From: Flectonema sp. DT1601
Taxonomy: Eukaryota > Euglenozoa > Diplonemea > Diplonemida > Diplonemidae
Assembly (NCBI GenBank): GCA_964019425.1
Contig: OZ025820.1
Location: forward strand, 558,001-622,000
Direction: 5' to 3'
Length of the DNA: 64,000 nt
The translations under genes and the position numbers were made by a program. The notes beneath the pieces were generated by a model that ran no database searches, was not told the DNA's origin, and worked only from the letters and a program-made list of their open reading frames with translations. Position 1 is the stretch's first letter, and each line of letters opens with the position of its first letter. This document shows, in pieces, positions 32,065 to 41,892 of this stretch.

Positions 32065-34836
32065 ATGGAGTCTAGACGCAGAGCTAAACGAGTAGCGTAC
32101 ACGGTAGGTCGACCTGCAGCGACCGACCACGTAGTGGGAGGTTTAAATTGTATTGAAGAAGTATCCGGAGAGGGACTAGTAGCAACAGGAGGAAGAGATG
32201 GAACAGTACGACTTTGGAGAAAACAGATAACTGATCTGGCCCCGACGATGGAAGCTGCTTTAGAAGGACATCTCGATTGGATTAATGATCTGGCTTGGAT
32301 AGAAGACAGTAGTGGTAGTGGTGGTGTTCTTGCTTCGTGTAGTTCTGATTCTCAAATAAAGATTTGGAATATATCGAATTCTCAATCAGTCAATGCTTCA
32401 CTAAAATTAACATTATCACCTCATGCTGACTACGTTAGAAAATTAAAATGGAATCGGCATCTTCAACAACTAGTGAGTGGGTCATATGATGGTCGTATCG
32501 CTCTTTCTAATATCGAAGTAGCATCCACCGACGGAACAACTTCAAAAGGAGTCTACAAATTCGCTGAGGTGTACCAATCTGTGTACTCACTCGACACTCG
32601 AGATAACATCATCGCAGTTGGTACAACTCAACCAGCTATTTCAGTTTTGGACATCAGATCTGGGAAGTTGGAAATGTATTTGAAAGGTCACAAAGATATG
32701 ATAAAAGGATTAAAGTTACTACCATCGCATCCAAACTTATTAACATCATCATCATCTGATGGTACAATAAAGTTATGGGATACTCGTAGATTTGAAAGAG
32801 CAGTAATGACTATTGCTGTTCATCAGTCACCAGTTTGGTCATTAGAAAGTGTCAGTGAATCAATGCCATGTGAAGTATCGTTGTTGTCAGGTTCTAAGGA
32901 TGGTAGTGTTATTTTAACACTTGTTGGTTATAAGGGTACTCAGTTTTCGAGATCTGCTTCGTCATCGTTGTTAGTTAGTAACCCTACTGCTCCTGTTTTG
33001 GATTTAAAAATTATTCCAACGTCTTGTAACTCTTCACCAGCATTGTGGTGTGCTAGTTCATCTGTTGATACGCCTTTATCTATTTATAATATTGGTGTTT
33101 CTTTGGGTAGTCCTGTTATTGCGGGATACACTCCGAAGCATTTACCCGTCTCGACATCACCGCCTCCAGCGCAAACACCGCCACAGCGGATAAGGACTGG
33201 TATTACGCCCCTTTCGTCATCTCCGTTTACTCCATCACCTGCTGCCTCTGATGGTTCGGTGGTATGTTTTCCTTTCCCGTTTCCTACCTTCATATAATGT
33301 CATTCAGCTCATAAGTCAAAACCAACAGACTCTCCACACTTTAGTAGCTTCTCACCTCGACAGACACTCTTTCTCACTTAGCCCTAGTCTAAGAGCTGCA
33401 TGTTCACCACCACTGAAGGTTTGTTAAGTAGATTAATAATTGACAGCACGTTGTTATAAAAAAAACAAAACAAAACAAAAAACAGAGTGGAGACACAGCG
33501 ACAACTGATGAAGACGATAACAGAATAAAGGTTGCTGCGTTTGCAAGTGCTTTGGGTGTTGCCATGAGAACTCCTGTTGGTGTTTGTAAGACTTTACCTC
33601 CGGTTGTGAAAGCAAAGCTTTTGGACAATCGACGTCATTGCGTCACTTGTGACAGCAGCAGTTACTGTCAGCTATGGGATATAAGTACTGGTGCTAGAGT
33701 GGCTGAATTGGGTGAGGTTGATGACTTGGATAAGAAAGTAAACGATTTATCAAACAAATATCCGAAAGTAGCATTACACTCCTGGTGTTCTGTTGATGTT
33801 AGCTCTGGTTATCTAATTGTTTTATTAGATCATCCTGGTGTGTTTTCTTGCAATACAACTCTTTGGGAAAAAGACATGTCAACCCCAATGTTGAAATCTG
33901 GTATTCCCTCAAAACTATCTCACAGTGACTTAGTATTAGTTAAAGGTGAGAAACCTATCAACATGGGTGAGGCTGTTCTGTTGGGTCTTTTTAAACACTT
34001 ATTGAAACCCAACACACATCGTTTTATATCTGACGACGGTAACCTCCCATTGAACCCTCAAGAAAGGAACGATTGGTGGACAGGCGAGTTACTAGCGTCA
34101 TCGGGTGATCAGAAAGACTCAAACATAGTTCGTGTTGGGTTCGTATTCCCGGAAGCGACACATATATACATGTGGTCGTTGAGGGAAGCTGGTTCATACA
34201 CGCCTAACAGAGATGATATAATTGAAGTTGGAAGTGAAGTTTTTATGCCATACGACACGGAACCCTATTTAAAACATGTTATGTGTTCTGTTTCTAACTG
34301 CGATGTGTTCTTACCACAACAGGGAAGTCATGCTGTTCTTCCTCAGTGGGTTAGTGACATGATCGAAGAAAGGGAATTGTCTCTCCCAAATAGCAGAGTA
34401 CCAAACGTGACGTTCTCTCTGAAGGCTTTTGGATCTGATTTACCAGAGCTTCCTAAAAATAGTTGTCGGTTATCTGGTTCGCCTCGAATTCGAATGCACA
34501 AAGTAGCTGAGGAAGTATCAAGGATTCTCAGAATAAAATTACCGACTAGAGTCTCATGGGAGGCGCTTGAGGTTGCAAGTTCCACATCCACTTCTGAATC
34601 CGGTGTTGACGCCTCATCACCGTCAATACTCCCAGAAGAATATATTGAGTTGCTCGCGGGTGGAAAGGTATGTATTAAGTCTTGTCTGTGGAAAAAAAAA
34701 AAAAATAATCAAAAAAAAAAACCAAAAAAAACAGCGTGTTGACCCTCTTTGGAGTCTTAGTACGGTTGATAAATATTACCGAGGTGCTAATTCTAAGGAG
34801 TTGGTTATTCACTACAGAAAATACTCTCCCGACTAG
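32065..34836 (+). CDS. WDR48: WDR48/UAF1-like deubiquitinase cofactor, 4 exons
   Basis: 856 residues from exons 32065-33261, 33329-33418, 33486-34667 and 34735-34836; introns of 67 nt, all phase 0. The N-terminus is a WD40 propeller (GGRDGTVRLWRK, ASCSSDSQIKIWN, SSSDGTIKLWDTRRFE). The C-terminal half carries the WDR48-type region (RRHCVTCDSSSYCQLWD, VDVSSGYLIVLLDHPG, VKGEKPINMGEAVLLGL) and the last exon supplies DPLWSLSTVDKYYRG to LVIHYRKYSPD, the sumo-like-domain end of the family. In animals and fungi UAF1 activates USP1, USP12 and USP46. The first intron could alternatively end at 33307 (also in frame); 33328 gives the standard intron length. Longer than the human protein (about 680 residues), mainly in linkers. 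Confidence 0.88.
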
Positions 34837-35103
34837 TAACACAGCTGTTGTTGTAATGATGGGCTCCATTCTGGTTTTTACAGATTGGTAGATGTACTGT
34901 TCATGTTCAGTTCCTTTTTTTTTCTTACTTTCTTAGTCTTCTGTGCTTGATACCGGGATGGTTTTTTTTTTTTTTTTTTTTTGAAATCTCCTTTTTTTTT
35001 TCTTTTCTCTACCATTTTTTTTTCCCTTTCTAAGCTTCTCAAAAAAGAATTTCCCCTGATTCCGTACTGCACCTAATGACAACATGGAAAAAGGACATGT
35101 ATG

Positions 35104-35185
35104 CAGCTAAGTTAGAAACATTGATTATTATGTCAAGTCCTCTACGTCATTTGCAGAGTGTTTTACCTTTAGTTAACGTTGTCTC
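35104..35185 (+). repeat. Dispersed repeat, longest copy
   Basis: Reads cagctaagttagaaacattg to ctacgtcatttgcagagtgt and on. Its first 33 nt recur at 36811-36843 and its second half at 41650-41715 with about 80 percent identity, so the copies are overlapping fragments of one element. Confidence 0.6.
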
Positions 35186-35793
35186 ATACAAGTAGTTTTA
35201 AAATTAGTTAACTTTGATACGATATTTATATTTTATGATTTTTAAAATAAGTATGGCTCGACACCAATTTATCCCCTCTGTACATCATGCGTTATGATTC
35301 AAAAAAAAAATTTTTTTTTTACTTAAAAAAAATAAACGAATCAATTGGTACTGTATAATTGTATCTAACTGCGAGAGCAATCTGAGACAAGGGGAGAGGG
35401 GGATGAGAGTGAGGTATCAAACATGGTAGTTTCTTTATCCGTTGTATTTCTTTTTTGAAAATTCTTAGTTCGGTTACTCTATGATGTGTATGAGAAAAAG
35501 ACTACACCGAAAAAAAAACCTCTTTCGTTTAAAGACATGATATAGGTCTTCTTTCATGGAGTAGTTAGGATAAGATTATCGATTTTCATTTCCGTGTTTC
35601 CCTATTACCCACATCTCCTTAATGCGCATGCGAGATTGTTCACGAGGTGTATGGCTTTTTTTGGTTCGTTCTTACTCGCCCAATATTCGAAGTCGTAACA
35701 TTGCGGATGAATTTAACTAAATAATTAGAAAACTTTACTTTTTTTTTCCCCCCCCCCTTCTTTCTTAACCGTTTTCACTAACAGGATGTTGTT

Positions 35794-35828
35794 ATGATTG
35801 AGTTTGCTGATCGGAAGACTACCGAAAA

Positions 35829-35835
<7 letters not shown>
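35794..35835 (+). promoter_or_regulatory. Short upstream reading frame before LicD-like gene
   Basis: A 13-codon frame (MIEFADRKTTEKI) begins 9 nt after the actaacag acceptor and ends in TAA directly at the A run. If the acceptor is used, this is the first AUG of the mRNA, so translation of the main frame would need leaky scanning or re-initiation. Confidence 0.4.
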
Positions 35836-35865
<30 letters not shown>

Positions 35866-35868
<3 letters not shown>

Positions 35869-36702
35869 CCTTATTCCTTTCTTAAGAAGAAAAAAAAAGT
35901 TATGATGTGTTTTATGCTCTTGGTGTTGTTGTTGGTAGCTTCAGTTTCTGGATCAAGCAGTCCTAGTGATGAGAACATTATGATTCCTTATGTTAGAGAA
36001 GTTATTACTGTTTACAAAGATGACACTTTATCAAAAAAATCAAAAAGAAAACAAGCTAAACTACTTCGATTATTTGACGTCACAACTGAATGGATGAACG
36101 CAACTGGAGTCGAATGGTGGATAGATTTTGGTACCTTACTTGGATGGTATCGCGATGGAATTATTATACCAAAAGATAAAGACGTTGATTTCGGAACAAC
36201 TGTCGAAGGATGGAATAAACTACGAGACAATGCCTCATGGCTAAGTAGATACGACTGCTATTTTACTGACACAAGCTATAAACACACAGGTCCAAAGGCT
36301 GTCATAGCATGTAAATGGTGGTCAAGAAAATCAACAAACGGAGCTGACCTATACGGCTACAGACGACAAGATGAAACAACTCTTCGCTCACCAACATACG
36401 AGGGTTGTAAGGTTGGGAAATCAGACCTATCCTTGCCTTGTGGTTCATCAATCTGTCCACAGCCATACAATTATTACTTCCCGGTTAATTGCAGTGACGC
36501 TAACCTCCTTCATGGAAAGAATGTTTGCGTACCAAACGGCGTTCATAAAGTAATAACTAGATACTATGGGACTGTTAACAAGAATGCAAAATGTAAAAAA
36601 CAATGTTGCGTTGGTGGTGACGATATCGCTGTTAAGAATCCAGTAGACGACACTCCTCCTCTCCCATATTGGAATGCCGGCAGCTGGGCTTATAAAGTAT
36701 AA
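35866..36702 (+). CDS. Secreted LicD-like protein
   Basis: 278 residues. A basic start (FLKKKKKV) and hydrophobic MLLVLLLVASVSG form a signal peptide or anchor; a second start at MMCFMLLV is possible. The core reads WWIDFGTLLGW near residue 84 then IPKDKDVDFG near 105, the LicD/fukutin nucleotidyltransferase-fold signature with its Asp-x-Asp. LicD proteins transfer phosphocholine or sugar phosphates to glycans. Many cysteines in the C-terminal half (CKVGKSDLSLPCGSSIC and so on) fit an oxidising lumen. The enzyme probably modifies surface or secreted glycans; donor unknown. Confidence 0.75.
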
Positions 36703-36737
36703 ATAATAATATTTTTTCTTTCTCCCCTTCTCTCTTC

Positions 36738-36782
36738 GCGATGAACAGGTAGTCAGTACTACTGGGATATCCTGTTTTACGC
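36738..36782 (+). repeat. Direct repeat unit a with nested hairpin
   Basis: Nearly identical to 36920-36964. AACAGG (36744-36749) pairs with CCTGTT (36771-36776) and the inside CAGTA-c-TACTG is a perfect small hairpin. Noncoding. Confidence 0.7.
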
Positions 36783-36810
36783 CTGGCAACTCGATTCTGT
36801 GGTGCACTGA

Positions 36811-36843
36811 CAGATAAGTTAGAAACATTGATCATAATGTCAT
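36811..36843 (+). repeat. Dispersed repeat, 5' fragment
   Basis: Matches 35104-35135 (taagttagaaacattgat common). Includes an ACATT/AATGT self-complementary core. Confidence 0.6.
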
Positions 36844-36876
36844 GAGTTTTTTATTTTCGTTTTTTTTTTTAGCTTT

Positions 36877-36909
36877 AATACAATACAGAGATTTATATTC
36901 GTATAAACC
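36877..36909 (+). repeat. Short dispersed repeat, copy 1
   Basis: tacaatacagagatttat followed by attcgtat, again at 39914-39950. Preceded in both by tagcttt. Confidence 0.65.
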
Positions 36910-36919
36910 AAATTTCTTG

Positions 36920-36964
36920 GTGATGAACAGGTAGTCAGTATTACTGGGATATCCTGTTTTAAGC
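36920..36964 (+). repeat. Direct repeat unit b with nested hairpin
   Basis: Second copy, 182 nt downstream of the first. The outer AACAGG/CCTGTT and inner CAGTA-t-TACTG stems are both kept; the main internal change falls in the one-base loop. Confidence 0.7.
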
Positions 36965-37844
36965 CTTATAATGTTTATGTGTGACGGTATTCGTTTATCT
37001 GTTACAGCCTCTTTGTTGACTCTCATGGTCTAGAGTGAATCAGAATTGTAAGAACCGTTTCCATCTTCGTTCAAAAAAGGAGATTTCACTCGTTGGATCA
37101 CTATTCTCACTGTTGGTGGTTAGATTCTTCTTCTTTCCGTTTTTATATTTTCCAATTTTATTCCCTCAATTTCCTTTCCCTTATTATTATTATTTTTTTT
37201 TTTTTTTGAATCTGCGTCTCAAGTGATCATTTCTCAACATATTGATTGTGGGATGAATCTAGATCTCTGAAAAAAAAAAAAAAAAAAAAGGGAAACCAGA
37301 ATTTCTATACTCAGTCAGTCTCAATGATAAAAGTGAAGCAATCCTTATATGTGTGTATAAAATAATCATAAAAAGAAGTCTGATTACTGAACTTGTATTG
37401 TGGTTGAATATTATCACAGTAGGCGTTTTTTTTTTTTTTTTTTGCACCGACTGGGCTTAGTTGAGACCTTTAAAGCTGTTGTCTCTCACCAACTATTTAA
37501 AAAAAAAAAAAAAAAAATTCTATCCTTGAAATGTAGCTTGTTTTGATTGTGTTTGTAGTGTGTCGCGAAAGTGGTGATTTCTTTTTGTAGATTTAGCTGA
37601 TGCATTCTGAAGATAAAAGATTTATTTAAAAAAAGTAACAATGCGCCTCATATCTACACGTTCAAGATTTCATAGTCCGTGTCGCTCATGCTACTCTGTG
37701 TGAATTTCCTCTGAATGAGATCACTACGAATACTTTGATATCATTTTGTTATTGTCAGTCGCTCAATACTGTTTGTGAGGTGTGATTTGTGTTTAACACG
37801 TGTATTTTAATACTCAGTCAACAAAAAAAAAAAAAAAAAAAAAA

Positions 37845-37921
37845 AACAGTCTTGTCTTTGCCTTGTGTGATGTAATTACTTTTTGTCTAACTAACTTGTC
37901 ACGCCTTCTTTCTCAAAACAG
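37845..37921 (+). repeat. Segment shared with 7932-8004, ending in CAG
   Basis: Reads tcttgtctttgccttgtg and on to cgccttctttctcaaaacag, matching the copy in the insertion before hydrolase copy 3 except for a 14-nt indel and a few substitutions. Both copies follow an A run and both end tctcaaaacag, like the end of an intron. Confidence 0.65.
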
Positions 37922-38048
37922 GTCGCTGAACAGCAGAGGCGTGGACTGCTCGAGTTTCTCGCTTGCCCCTCACCTCAATTTTTGACATCTTTCGAACTGA
38001 AGGGTGGCGGTGTCTTCTCTGTTGTGGGATGGAAGCCGGTTCTTATAC
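37922..38048 (+). pseudogene. Exon-like GC-rich segment, possible gene remnant
   Basis: Directly after the tctcaaaacag the sequence reads as protein in one frame: VAEQQRRGLLEFLACPSP and then SFELKGGGVFSVVGW, ending at an A run. A further piece after tttttgcag (38120-38170) also reads through. No start, stop or homologue was recognised, so this may be a gene fragment, a missed exon or chance. Confidence 0.3.
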
Positions 38049-38417
38049 AAAAAAAAAAAAAAAAAAAATCAGAAAATCGTTTTCTTGAGGCGTTGTTATT
38101 ATTGTTCCTTTTTTTGCAGCTGTTCAAGCTGCTAGAGCCGCGCCTCTGGGACCGACCGTTTTTACCAAGTTCTTTTTTTTTGAAAAATTGTTTTCCTCTC
38201 GCCCCTTTTTCAGATAACACAACACACACTCTTCCTTCCTTTCCCTTCCTTCTCGGGCGCCGTACGCTGCTGGTTACGCACGTTTACGGTGTTCCCGCCT
38301 GCATTGCATGACGCCCGCTTGACTGATAGCAATCTAACTGTTACCCCTGTTGAGCTCGTTAAGTCATATCACTTCCACCCCTTCAGTACCTTGAGATGTA
38401 ATTCAGAGGTCACCTGG

Positions 38418-39533
38418 ATGAGTGTATCTTTTGATAATAGGCGTATGTTGGCAGCTCTTGCTTCAGCTATTCAGGCTGATGGAGGTCGACGCTGTCCGAC
38501 CTGTTTGAATTATGAGGCACAACCATTCTGTGGTATGACTGGAAAACCTCATAAACTTCGATTAAAAAACATTTCTGTTAAAAAATCACAATGGACTAAT
38601 AGTATTGATGTTGTCAGTTTGGTATTTTCGTATTTATTACCGTGGGAATGCGTTGCAATACGAAAACTAAACAAGGCCTTATGGGTAGGTTCACTACAAC
38701 AAAATCTTTGGGAGAGATATATTCTTATAACCGAATCAATAATTGACTTACATCTCCCGGAGGTGTTTTATTCTCCATCTGTAAATAGAAGATGGAAACA
38801 GAGCCTGGTATCGTTGAGACAAAACTATATAAAAATGCCCAGTATTGATAGACATGCAACTCACAATCCAGAGTATAAGTATTATTCTGTGTATGTGTCT
38901 CTTGGGGTTTTGTCTTGGAGACGAAAATTGGAAGAAATATTTTCACCAACGATAAAAAGTTTACGTGAGGACCATGCAGGTGACATCTGTGCTGCTATTG
39001 TTGATTCGGGCTACAGCCTGGTTCAATTACAAAACTTACACATGGCTGACGTTGATGAATTACACAATTGTTTTTCAGTCATTTGTACTGCAAGCAATTT
39101 GATGAGAAACGTGTACTCAACTCTACGAAAAAATAAAAAAACCACACTGCAACCGTTATACCAATATTCTAAAGAGCTTCATAAAAATGTTAATTTACTA
39201 ACAAAAATCCATCAATGGGTAAACTGTGTGTCCGATATAAAATACTGGTTGAATATGAAGGCTCAACTAGCTCGCATGGGATACTTGTTGCCTGATAAGC
39301 CTCGTAAATGCCCAGTCAGTGTTATCACGACAATATTTAGCGAATGTCCTCAACAAGTTAAACTCGCATGGGATCAAACGATATCTGCTGCGAATGATGA
39401 CTTCAACGCTGATGATGTTGCCGTTGAAAGTGAAAACGGTGGAGGAGGATCATTTCCATCACCGACTGCAGCTTTAGAAACCGCTTCACTCTCATCCAGT
39501 TCAGCAGACGCTATACTTCCTCCTCCTCCTTGA
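38418..39533 (+). CDS. F-box-like protein
   Basis: 371 residues. After an N-terminal segment with a CPTCLNYEAQPFCG cysteine cluster (residues 27-40), residues about 62-105 (SIDVVSLVFSYLLPWE to LQQNLWERYI) resemble an F-box, the Skp1-binding motif of SCF ubiquitin ligases. The rest is helical (HNCFSVICTASNLMRNVYS and on) without recognised repeats, and ends in Ser/Pro low complexity. The start is the first in-frame ATG after a ccccttcag acceptor (31 nt); an out-of-frame ATG with an immediate stop lies between. Confidence 0.65.
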   Translation: MSVSFDNRRMLAALASAIQADGGRRCPTCLNYEAQPFCGMTGKPHKLRLKNISVKKSQWTNSIDVVSLVFSYLLPWECVAIRKLNKALWVGSLQQNLWERYILITESIIDLHLPEVFYSPSVNRRWKQSLVSLRQNYIKMPSIDRHATHNPEYKYYSVYVSLGVLSWRRKLEEIFSPTIKSLREDHAGDICAAIVDSGYSLVQLQNLHMADVDELHNCFSVICTASNLMRNVYSTLRKNKKTTLQPLYQYSKELHKNVNLLTKIHQWVNCVSDIKYWLNMKAQLARMGYLLPDKPRKCPVSVITTIFSECPQQVKLAWDQTISAANDDFNADDVAVESENGGGGSFPSPTAALETASLSSSSADAILPPPP

Positions 39534-39709
39534 CTGGTTTTCTAATCATATCTGTTTATAGATTACTACTTCAGTCATATATTGTTCGCCAGTGTGACTT
39601 AATGATCGAAGAGGAGGAGTTTTTCCAAATATTAATTCACGTTGTCAATTTTTTTTTGCGAAGATACTCCCCCCCCTTTTTTGTTAAATTATCGTTATGT
39701 TGTTTATGA

Positions 39710-39757
39710 TACAAAACATTTGTATTTTACGTACAAACTCGAACAGTTAACCCCCCT
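39710..39757 (+). repeat. Dispersed short repeat, second copy
   Basis: About 44 of 48 nt match 57049-57096, including the acgtac and gaacagttaaccccc tail. The palindromic core is weakened by one change (acaaaaca for acaataca). Confidence 0.7.
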
Positions 39758-39913
39758 TTTTATTATTTTTTTTTAATTTTTTTTTTTTTTTTGAATGTGT
39801 TCTATTTTAGTAGTTAAAATAGATTTTACCAGAACGTTATTAATCCTTTCAAACTGATGCAAAAAAAAAAAAAAAAAAAAAACACGTGCCAGCAGTCTGT
39901 CTTAGCTTTGATT

Positions 39914-39950
39914 TGATACAATGCAGAGATTTATATTCGTATATTAACCC
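39914..39950 (+). repeat. Short dispersed repeat, copy 2
   Basis: Matches 36877-36909 over 27 nt with one change, then ends in ttaacccc like the 57049 family, which suggests the two families are related. Confidence 0.65.
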
Positions 39951-40277
39951 CTCAGCTCTGGACTTGCATAACCTACTTACTTTTTTTTCACCGAATTTCA
40001 GCACTAGTCATTTTCACGTTTAAGGATGTTTTTTATATATATGTAGGGCGACTTAAGACTTACTTGTTGGGTAAGACAACGTCCCCCGTACTTTCTTTGC
40101 TGAAGAGGGCTGGGTAAATATGGTCCGAAGAATATTTTATTTAATTTTAACCCGAAAAAAACCTTACGATTTTTGTTTTATTTGATTATTGTTTTTTATT
40201 ATTTTTATTTTTGTTTTTGTTTTTTTAATTTGTGATCACTCCCCTCCCCGCTAATACTGATTTATTTTCTCTTCAGT

Positions 40278-40374
40278 GTCTCACGGTGTGTCCGTGAGAC
40301 TTTATTGGAGCTAACCCGACCTTGATAGGCAAACAAGAGGGTTAACTCTCGAGATAAAAAGAGGGAGTTTTTTT
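40278..40374 (+). ncRNA. Candidate structured RNA with T-run end
   Basis: Three successive stems: GTCTCACGG/CCGTGAGAC (9 bp, 5-nt loop, 40278-40300), TAACCC/GGGTTA (40312-40344) and AACTC/GAGTT (40344-40369), the last followed by seven T, as in a Pol III stop. No family recognised and strand not proven. Confidence 0.3.
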
Positions 40375-40703
40375 ATCTTCCTTCTTCATGTAGGTGGTCT
40401 CTTTTAGAGATATCCTCCCCTATATTTAAAGTCTGTCTGGAAGTTAGGTAGCAATTCATCTGAGGCGTTTTTTTTTTTTTTTTTTTGCCTGTTGCCTAAG
40501 AACTCTGCGTCATATCGTGGCATTCTATTCCCTTTATCGCCCCTCCCTACTGTTTTCTTTGCGGTTTTGATGTTCTTCAATGCACATATCCCCCCTTTAC
40601 TTTTTTTTCTTCAGCACAGAAATATATAACATTCGTGGTCAGTTATTTTCCCCTCTTTTATTTCTCTCGCCTTTGCAGTGGAAGTTAAGAGTAGGACATC
40701 GTT

Positions 40704-40834
40704 TTTCCAAGACGCTGTCGTCTTTCTTGGGGGAACTGTGTTCAGCACGCGTAAGAGCGAGCCAATAGACCTCGACTCCCTCAGTAGGGGTCTCGTTGCT
40801 TAGGTCTTAGGCGTTCTGCGTCATTGCCTAAGAC
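40704..40834 (+). ncRNA. Candidate structured RNA, second cluster
   Basis: Hairpins AAGACG-ctgt-CGTCTT (40709-40724), GACTCCCT-cagt-AGGGGTC with one bulged T (40774-40792), and GTCTTAGGC/GCCTAAGAC (9 bp, 13-nt loop, 40804-40834). GC content is well above the surroundings. Class unknown. Confidence 0.3.
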
Positions 40835-41649
40835 AGTCGCCCTTCAATAATAAATTTGTTTTTGATTGTGATTCATGCATGGTTGAAAAGAACCAAAAAA
40901 AGAAGAAGGAAACTTTTCTCGAAATATAGCTTGACTGACTTGAAAACTACCGAATGAATATCAAAACAAAAGTTTCCTAAGAAAGCTTACTGAGTTGGGC
41001 GTTGTCTATGGTGCAGCATCATTTTTTGTTTTTTCAGTTTTTTTTTTCAATTTGTATTGTCGACGTTGGATTTTTTCTTTATAAAGTTTTTTTCTTTTTT
41101 TTTTTTTGTTTACACAAACACAAATACGAGTGAAAAATGAAGTGAAAATAATTGTTTTTTTTTTTTTTTGTTTTCACACTGACATGAAGGTTGAGGCCCA
41201 ACTGTCATTGGGAAATCTGCTTATTTTTGAGAGTACTTGCACACTACTGTGTATCAGCCAGGATTGTCTTGATTTTGTTAAGTCTTTTGTCTTGTTTGAA
41301 TGATTATTTTTTTTTGTTGAAAGATAATTGTGACAGCGTAACCAACCCTGTTGTTGCGCACAAACAAAAAAAGTGTGAGTAAAAAAGTAAGAAGTAAAAT
41401 TGGCCAATTCTTTTTTTTTTTTTTTTTTTTTGCTGTTCACTTTTTCTCTGCATACATTTCGTATTTTGGTTTATTTTGTTTTTCAAGATGTAAAGTATGA
41501 TAAACGGTATTTATTCAACAGGTAAGAATGGTGAACATGTCAAAATGAAACATTAACTGTTACGGTAACATAGGCAAGTGGCGCTCAACTATGTTCACGT
41601 GGCCTCCAGTGGCAGTCAAACCTTTTGAGCTTAATAATACAGTATCAAT

Positions 41650-41715
41650 TTATATAATGTAAAGTCATTTACGTCACATGCAAAGTGTTCACCTATACTA
41701 ATTAACTGTGTTGGA
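41650..41715 (+). repeat. Dispersed repeat, 3' fragment
   Basis: Matches 35125-35185: both share aagtc, tacgtca, tgca, agtgtt and acct in the same order and spacing. Confidence 0.55.
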
Positions 41716-41892
41716 TATTTCTTCATAAATATAATTTCTAACTCTTGTAGCTGATATTCTAAAGTGCTTAAACTTCTGATCCACATGAGGAACGGTAGAT
41801 GTGAGACAGTGAAATACTCTTATTGTTTATTAACCTATTAAAAATTTTATTTTTTCTACAGTCATCGAAAACATTTAAAAACAAAACAAAAG

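Larger units (their letters stand above)
34837..35865 (+). other. Intergenic region with repeat and short upstream frame
   Basis: Contains copy 1 of a dispersed repeat (35104-35185) related to 36811-36843 and 41650-41715. After an actaacag acceptor at 35784 lies a 13-codon open frame (35794-35835), then a run of 33 A that abuts the next start codon. Confidence 0.5.
36703..38417 (+). other. Intergenic region with repeats and exon-like GC-rich pieces
   Basis: Holds a pair of direct repeats with nested hairpins (36738-36782 and 36920-36964), a short dispersed repeat (36877-36909), a 75-nt segment shared with the insertion before hydrolase copy 3 (37845-37921), and a GC-rich exon-like stretch (37922-38048). 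The last 100 nt lead into the next gene through a ccccttcag acceptor ending at 38386. No intact gene. Confidence 0.5.
39534..41892 (+). other. Long intergenic region with structured-RNA candidates and repeats
   Basis: 2.36 kb without a coding sequence. Contains repeats at 39710-39757, 39914-39950, 41352-41395 and 41650-41715, and two compact clusters of perfect hairpins (40278-40374 and 40704-40834) described separately. A pyrimidine-rich ttttctacag at 41861 precedes the next gene. Confidence 0.55.

Noticed and set aside
33552-34742. Separate gene for the second half of WDR48
   Set aside because: The joined exons restore the known WDR48 order from propeller to C-terminal domain, and the introns have the local standard length.
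38250-38330. tRNA-like fold in the GC-rich leader of the F-box-like gene
   Set aside because: Short stems are present but no T-loop consensus or acceptor stem.
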